NCBI RefSeq assembly: GCF_002362315.1
Contig: NZ_MTZV01000006.1
Location: forward strand, 2,666,001-2,730,000
Direction of reading: 5' to 3'
Length of the DNA stretch: 64,000 nucleotides
DNA from: Paraburkholderia acidicola
GTDB taxonomy: Bacteria > Pseudomonadota > Gammaproteobacteria > Burkholderiales > Burkholderiaceae
This document shows positions 60,619 to 64,000 of this stretch, piece by piece (positions within the stretch are counted from its first letter, which is position 1; every line of letters begins with the position of its first letter). A model generated the notes under the pieces. It searched no databases. It was given only the letters and a program-made list of their open reading frames with translations, and was not told the origin of the DNA. Position numbers and translations under genes: made by a program.

Positions 60619-63318
60619 TTATTCGAATTCATCGGAACCGGCCTTGATGTTCGGCACATATAAGTGCGCTTTGATCGGATCAGGCGTGTTGCTAAACACA
60701 CGCGAAATCGCCCCCTGCTCGTTGGTGGCGGTGTGCAAGAGGTCGCTTCGTACCGCAAGCAGGTGCTTCATGTCCGGGATGGTTTTTCCTAGCTCGTCCT
60801 TGAAGACCAGCGCTTCGTCATACATTCCCGTTGTCTGCTTGAAGGCACCGAGATTCGTATAGAGCTGGGTCGGTCCAGAGAACGCGTGCGTACTGCCCTT
60901 CACATCGATTTTGCCGGGTGCGTGAATCTGGATGTCGCCACCCTTAATGAGGATATACGCGCCCTGTGAGACCAGCAGGATGCCTTGATCTGCGGCGATT
61001 TCGATCTTCTCGGTCGCGGACTGCAGCGTCATGGTCTTTTGCGCGGTCAGTTCGATATTGTCCGATTGCGCCTGGATCTGAATCTTTCCCTTCGCTGCGA
61101 ACAGCTTCATGCCTGCGTTCTGCACGAACAGGCTCAGCTTCTGGCCGATGCTTGCAACCAGCGATTTGCCGGTCGCGACATGCGTGCTCTGTCCGCTCAC
61201 CAGATTAAGCTGCTCGTCGGCTGCGATGTGTGCCGACTTTTGCGTCGACAGCGCGATACCGGCCGGTGTGGCGAACAGCATGACCGGTTGCGCAAACGTT
61301 TTTGCGTTGCCCGTTCCGCCGCCTGCGGTGACGCCGCCTCCGCCCGACGTTCCGGCCGTACTGTGCTGCGTCGCGTCGGTGAAACTCTTCAGCGCATCGT
61401 GTCCTGCGCTCAGGCTCTCGGCACTCGCCGTCTCGCTGGCCTGCGACAGGCCTTCGATCAGGCTTTCCGAGCCGATGAGCTGATTGCTGGCCTGCCGTGC
61501 ATCGAGTGGCTGGCTTGCCACGGGGTGCGTCGATACATAGAGCCCCTGGCCCGCGCGCAGCGCACCGTGGGCCTCCGAACTCAGGTCAAAGCCGCTGCCG
61601 AGAAAGTTGCCCCTGGTGTTATCCGTGTGGTTGATGAGGTATCCAAGATGCAACTGCGAATTCGCGCTGCTGCTGTAAAGCTGCACGCGGTTCTGGCCCG
61701 TCGCGTCGTCCATCACCATCTGGTTGAAACCACTGCCCGAGAATTCCTTTGAGCGAAAGCCCGAGAGCAGGGCGTTCGAATGCCACTGCGGTGTCGCCGC
61801 GCCGTTATACACGCGATGCAGCGCAATCGGCCGGTCGATATCATTCCCAACGTACCCGATCAGCAGTTCTTCGCCCGCGCGCGGCATATGCACGCCGCCG
61901 TAACCATCGCCGGTATCGGACTGCGCGACGCGCACCCAGCACGACGCCCGTTCGTCTCCCTGATTGTGCCGGTCCCAGACGAACAACACCTTGATCCGGT
62001 TTAGTTCGTCGGTGTAGGCCTCCTGGCCCTTCGGCCCGGCCACGATCGCTGACTCCAGCCTGGTTTCAGGCTTGTGATGCTCGAACGGGCTGCGGTAGGG
62101 CACTGTCGTGCGCTGCGCTTCGAGGGAGACGTGATAGAAACCCGTCGAACCATCCGCGTGGCTCACGCTGAATGTCTTGCCGGAGCCATCGGCACGGGCT
62201 CGCGCAAGCTGACCGGTCAGACTATGCGGATAGTTCGCCTCGTGGCCGGAGAGCGGGAGATTGTTTTCGATGAGCCACTCAACCTCGATGCTCGCGAATT
62301 CGCGCTGGTCCGCCGTGTCCTGGTCGTGTTCGGGGTGGTCATCCAGCGTGAACCGCCGTCCCGCATCCATTGCGCGCAAGCTGCCGACGCCATGAAAGCG
62401 CTTCGCCTGCGCTTCCCATTCCTCCATGCGGATCTTCGACAGGCGATCACCTTGCTCCTGCTTCGGATAGGTATAGCCCCCCGTGTATTCGTAGACCTCG
62501 GTCTGATGGGGCAGATCGCCCTGGTTCGCCATCGTCGGAACCGACGTTGCCTTGGGATTGAACGGGGTCGAGGGACTCTTGTAGTCGAAGGTGCGCGTCG
62601 ACAGCAGGCTGGATTGCAGCGTGCGGGTGCCCGACCACTGCACGAGCGCATCTACCTCGCTGGTGGTGCCGGCCCGGTAGAAGCTGACCGTCTCCGGCGA
62701 GAGCGGATCGAGCGTTTGAAGGCGGTCGGTCACGACCAGCGTGTGCGATTTGCCGTCGGCAGCTTGCTGCCAGAAGCCGTACAGCCCTTCGGACTCGAGC
62801 AGCCGGTTCACGAAATTCCAGTCGGTCTCATCCTGACGACAGTACGAACGCGAGGGCAGCGGTGTCGACAGGGCGAAGCGATACATGCCCTGCGCCTGCG
62901 GATGCTGGTTGAACACGTCCGCGATGATTTCGTCCGCCGGCTTGTCCTGCCAGTGTTGCTGGTCGCGGCGGAATCTCAGGAAATGCATCCATGACGAAAA
63001 GGCGATCTGGTATGTCGTCAGGTTACCGTCCGCGCCCAGCCGCCGCGCCATATGCACGTAGCCGTGATGCGGCAGGTAAGCCCCGTCGGTTTGCTGGATC
63101 CAGAGGGTGACGGCCTGGGCAATCAGCGTCTTGAGCTGGACATCGTCCGAGGTCGACACGCAGTCGAGCTGGAAGAGGAAATCGCGGCCGATCCGGGCGT
63201 GTCCGCTGACACGGTGGGGCAGCAGGACGTTATTACCCGCGGGTGTATCCAGTTTCAACAGACGGCCTTGCTGCACCAGTCCGCCTCTGATTGCCCCGAT
63301 TATGTCCTGTGCGCCCAT
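60619..63318 (-). CDS. vgrG: Type VI secretion spike protein VgrG with DUF2345 and transthyretin-like tail
   Basis: This 899-residue protein forms the trimeric tip of the type VI secretion machine. The N-terminal gp27-like part has FLFQLDCVSTSDDVQLKTLI; the gp5-like/OB part has RIKVLFVWDRHNQGD and MPRAGEELLIGYVGNDIDRP. A DUF2345 beta-prism follows (GIALSTQKSAHIAADEQLNLVSG). The last ~60 residues (MYDEALVFKDELGKTIPD, then NEQGAISRVF) look like a transthyretin-type domain, known in some VgrG proteins to hold cargo. No catalytic C-terminal toxin is fused. ATG 63318 has CGAGG upstream. No other T6SS structural genes are in the window, so this is an orphan vgrG cassette. Confidence 0.93.
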   Translation of the reverse strand: MGAQDIIGAIRGGLVQQGRLLKLDTPAGNNVLLPHRVSGHARIGRDFLFQLDCVSTSDDVQLKTLIAQAVTLWIQQTDGAYLPHHGYVHMARRLGADGNLTTYQIAFSSWMHFLRFRRDQQHWQDKPADEIIADVFNQHPQAQGMYRFALSTPLPSRSYCRQDETDWNFVNRLLESEGLYGFWQQAADGKSHTLVVTDRLQTLDPLSPETVSFYRAGTTSEVDALVQWSGTRTLQSSLLSTRTFDYKSPSTPFNPKATSVPTMANQGDLPHQTEVYEYTGGYTYPKQEQGDRLSKIRMEEWEAQAKRFHGVGSLRAMDAGRRFTLDDHPEHDQDTADQREFASIEVEWLIENNLPLSGHEANYPHSLTGQLARARADGSGKTFSVSHADGSTGFYHVSLEAQRTTVPYRSPFEHHKPETRLESAIVAGPKGQEAYTDELNRIKVLFVWDRHNQGDERASCWVRVAQSDTGDGYGGVHMPRAGEELLIGYVGNDIDRPIALHRVYNGAATPQWHSNALLSGFRSKEFSGSGFNQMVMDDATGQNRVQLYSSSANSQLHLGYLINHTDNTRGNFLGSGFDLSSEAHGALRAGQGLYVSTHPVASQPLDARQASNQLIGSESLIEGLSQASETASAESLSAGHDALKSFTDATQHSTAGTSGGGGVTAGGGTGNAKTFAQPVMLFATPAGIALSTQKSAHIAADEQLNLVSGQSTHVATGKSLVASIGQKLSLFVQNAGMKLFAAKGKIQIQAQSDNIELTAQKTMTLQSATEKIEIAADQGILLVSQGAYILIKGGDIQIHAPGKIDVKGSTHAFSGPTQLYTNLGAFKQTTGMYDEALVFKDELGKTIPDMKHLLAVRSDLLHTATNEQGAISRVFSNTPDPIKAHLYVPNIKAGSDEFE

Positions 63319-63654
63319 ACTGCCTCGCTTTCCGATTATGCGGAGACCTCGCGCGATTTTACGTATGGCGATCGCGCGAATGCAATCAAACAATGATCAT
63401 AAAGTGTAAGGACGGCGGACTATCGCCGTTTTTTTAGATTTATCCGGTAAAAGTAATGCGTCATTCGCAATGCGCGGGTGAGATTTATGCCGCGCCGCAT
63501 TCGCTGCTGCACCGCTGGGCCTGGTTTTCGCGAACGATTCGTGATGAAGCGCTAGTGTTCAGGCGGTACCATGCACCGATTAACCGGATGCACCGCCGCG
63601 CGAAAGCATCGAGCAACGGCGTCCGGTTGTCTACGACATGGAGGAGGCGTTTCA
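63319..63654. other. Intergenic region with a plus-strand terminator
   Basis: 336 bp between vgrG and the isomerase gene. The stem ACGGCG / CGCCGT (63412-63417, 63424-63429) is followed by TTTTTT on the plus strand, where no gene ends. It would stop transcripts antisense to vgrG. An open frame from 63456 is not supported: it has no ribosome-binding site and runs into the next gene out of frame. Confidence 0.6.
63412..63435 (+). terminator. Terminator-like hairpin before the isomerase gene
   Basis: 6-bp perfect stem with a 6-base loop and a run of seven T. Upstream plus-strand gene not found. Confidence 0.6.
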
Positions 63655-64000
63655 ATGACTACCGATGTATCAGCAGGTCAACCGGCTACGATCGATTTCT
63701 GGTTCGACTTCGCCAGTAACTACAGCTATCTGAGCATCATGCGTATCGAGGCGGCTGCGGCGCAGCGTGGCGTGACGGTCCGCTGGCAGCCGTTCCTGCT
63801 GGGACCGATTTTCCAGGCGCTCGGCTACACCACATCGCCGTTCGTGGCGCAGAAGGAGAAGGGCGCGTACGTGTGGCAGGACATGGTGCGCGAGTGCCGC
63901 AAGTACGGTTTGCCGTGGCTTCGTCCGAGCGCGTTCCCGCGACATTCGCTACTCGCGCTGCGGGTCGCGCTGGTCGGTGTGCAGCAACCGTGGATCGGCG
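63655..64000 (+). CDS. 2-hydroxychromene-2-carboxylate isomerase (gene cut by window end)
   Basis: The first 115 residues of a DsbA-like protein are present. IDFWFDFASNYSYLSIMRIE is the hallmark N-terminus of HCCA isomerase, with the Ser in place of the first DsbA Cys. RWQPFLLGPIFQALG and the Trp/Pro-rich RKYGLPWLRPS segments are also family typical. The enzyme isomerises a step of naphthalene-type breakdown using glutathione, though many genome copies act on unknown substrates. GAGGAGG precedes the ATG. The stop lies beyond the window. Confidence 0.9.
   Translation, partial: MTTDVSAGQPATIDFWFDFASNYSYLSIMRIEAAAAQRGVTVRWQPFLLGPIFQALGYTTSPFVAQKEKGAYVWQDMVRECRKYGLPWLRPSAFPRHSLLALRVALVGVQQPWIG

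Noticed and set aside
1..64000. CRISPR arrays, rRNA, tRNA and riboswitches
   Set aside because: No regularly spaced direct repeats, rRNA segments, tRNA cloverleaf patterns or recognisable riboswitch cores were seen by eye; a covariance-model scan would be needed to exclude weak cases.

Overview
The window looks like a stretch of a Burkholderiaceae chromosome, most likely Paraburkholderia, Caballeronia or a close relative. The reasons are GC-rich coding sequence with G/C-biased third positions, many AraC and LysR regulators beside short catabolic operons, a VgrG gene with a transthyretin-like tail, and an E. coli-type argG beside an Lrp-type regulator. This placement is an inference; no rRNA or other phylogenetic marker is present. 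I found no rRNA, tRNA or CRISPR array.

Layout. 1-4.3 kb: end of a proline iminopeptidase gene, an AIM24 protein, an entericidin-like lipopeptide, a cysteine desulfurase / persulfide dioxygenase pair and an acetyltransferase. 4.4-11.3 kb: small redox and detoxification operons, each facing an AraC or LysR regulator. 11.4-14.1 kb: a C45 acyltransferase-type hydrolase, an internally deleted IS701-family element sitting exactly on the CTAG that holds the stop codons of two convergent genes, and a three-gene operon of unknown small proteins. 14.2-18.6 kb: a polyamine-type ABC importer without an ATPase gene, an AraC regulator with a short C-terminus and an acetyltransferase. 18.7-23.9 kb: an AT-richer islet coding for a BetR-type receiver regulator, a hybrid histidine kinase, a zinc-ribbon methyltransferase and a periplasmic protein. 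It is bordered on the left by a 32-bp inverted repeat and on the right by IS701 and IS5-type remnants.

23.9-31 kb: a LysR regulator fused in frame to transposase debris, a variant methionine aminopeptidase, a large beta-helix lipoprotein, DinB, FrnE-like DsbA and an SDR enzyme. 31-34.7 kb: argG with a downstream membrane protein, facing an Lrp-type regulator and dimethylarginine dimethylaminohydrolase (DDAH). DDAH makes citrulline and ArgG consumes it, so this reads as a methylarginine-salvage locus. 34.8-41.2 kb: a trans-sulfuration-type PLP enzyme with an AraC regulator, an MFS exporter, a second pair of unknown small genes, and a dicarboxylate/amino-acid symporter with its GntR regulator. 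42-48.6 kb: two large GH92 (alpha-mannosidase family) lipoproteins. 48.8-55.8 kb: a sugar-acid-type catabolic operon (aldehyde dehydrogenase, MFS importer, enolase-superfamily dehydratase, GMC oxidoreductase), then a TauD-type dioxygenase. 55.8-58.5 kb: an IMPACT protein, a class C beta-lactamase and a secreted cupin. 58.5-63.3 kb: a type VI secretion vgrG cassette with a candidate cargo gene and a periplasmic partner. The window ends inside a 2-hydroxychromene-2-carboxylate isomerase gene.

The most novel-looking items are (i) a family of hairpin leaders, two of which precede small genes with the same first nine codons but unrelated remainders, (ii) the signalling islet and (iii) the vgrG cargo/partner pair.
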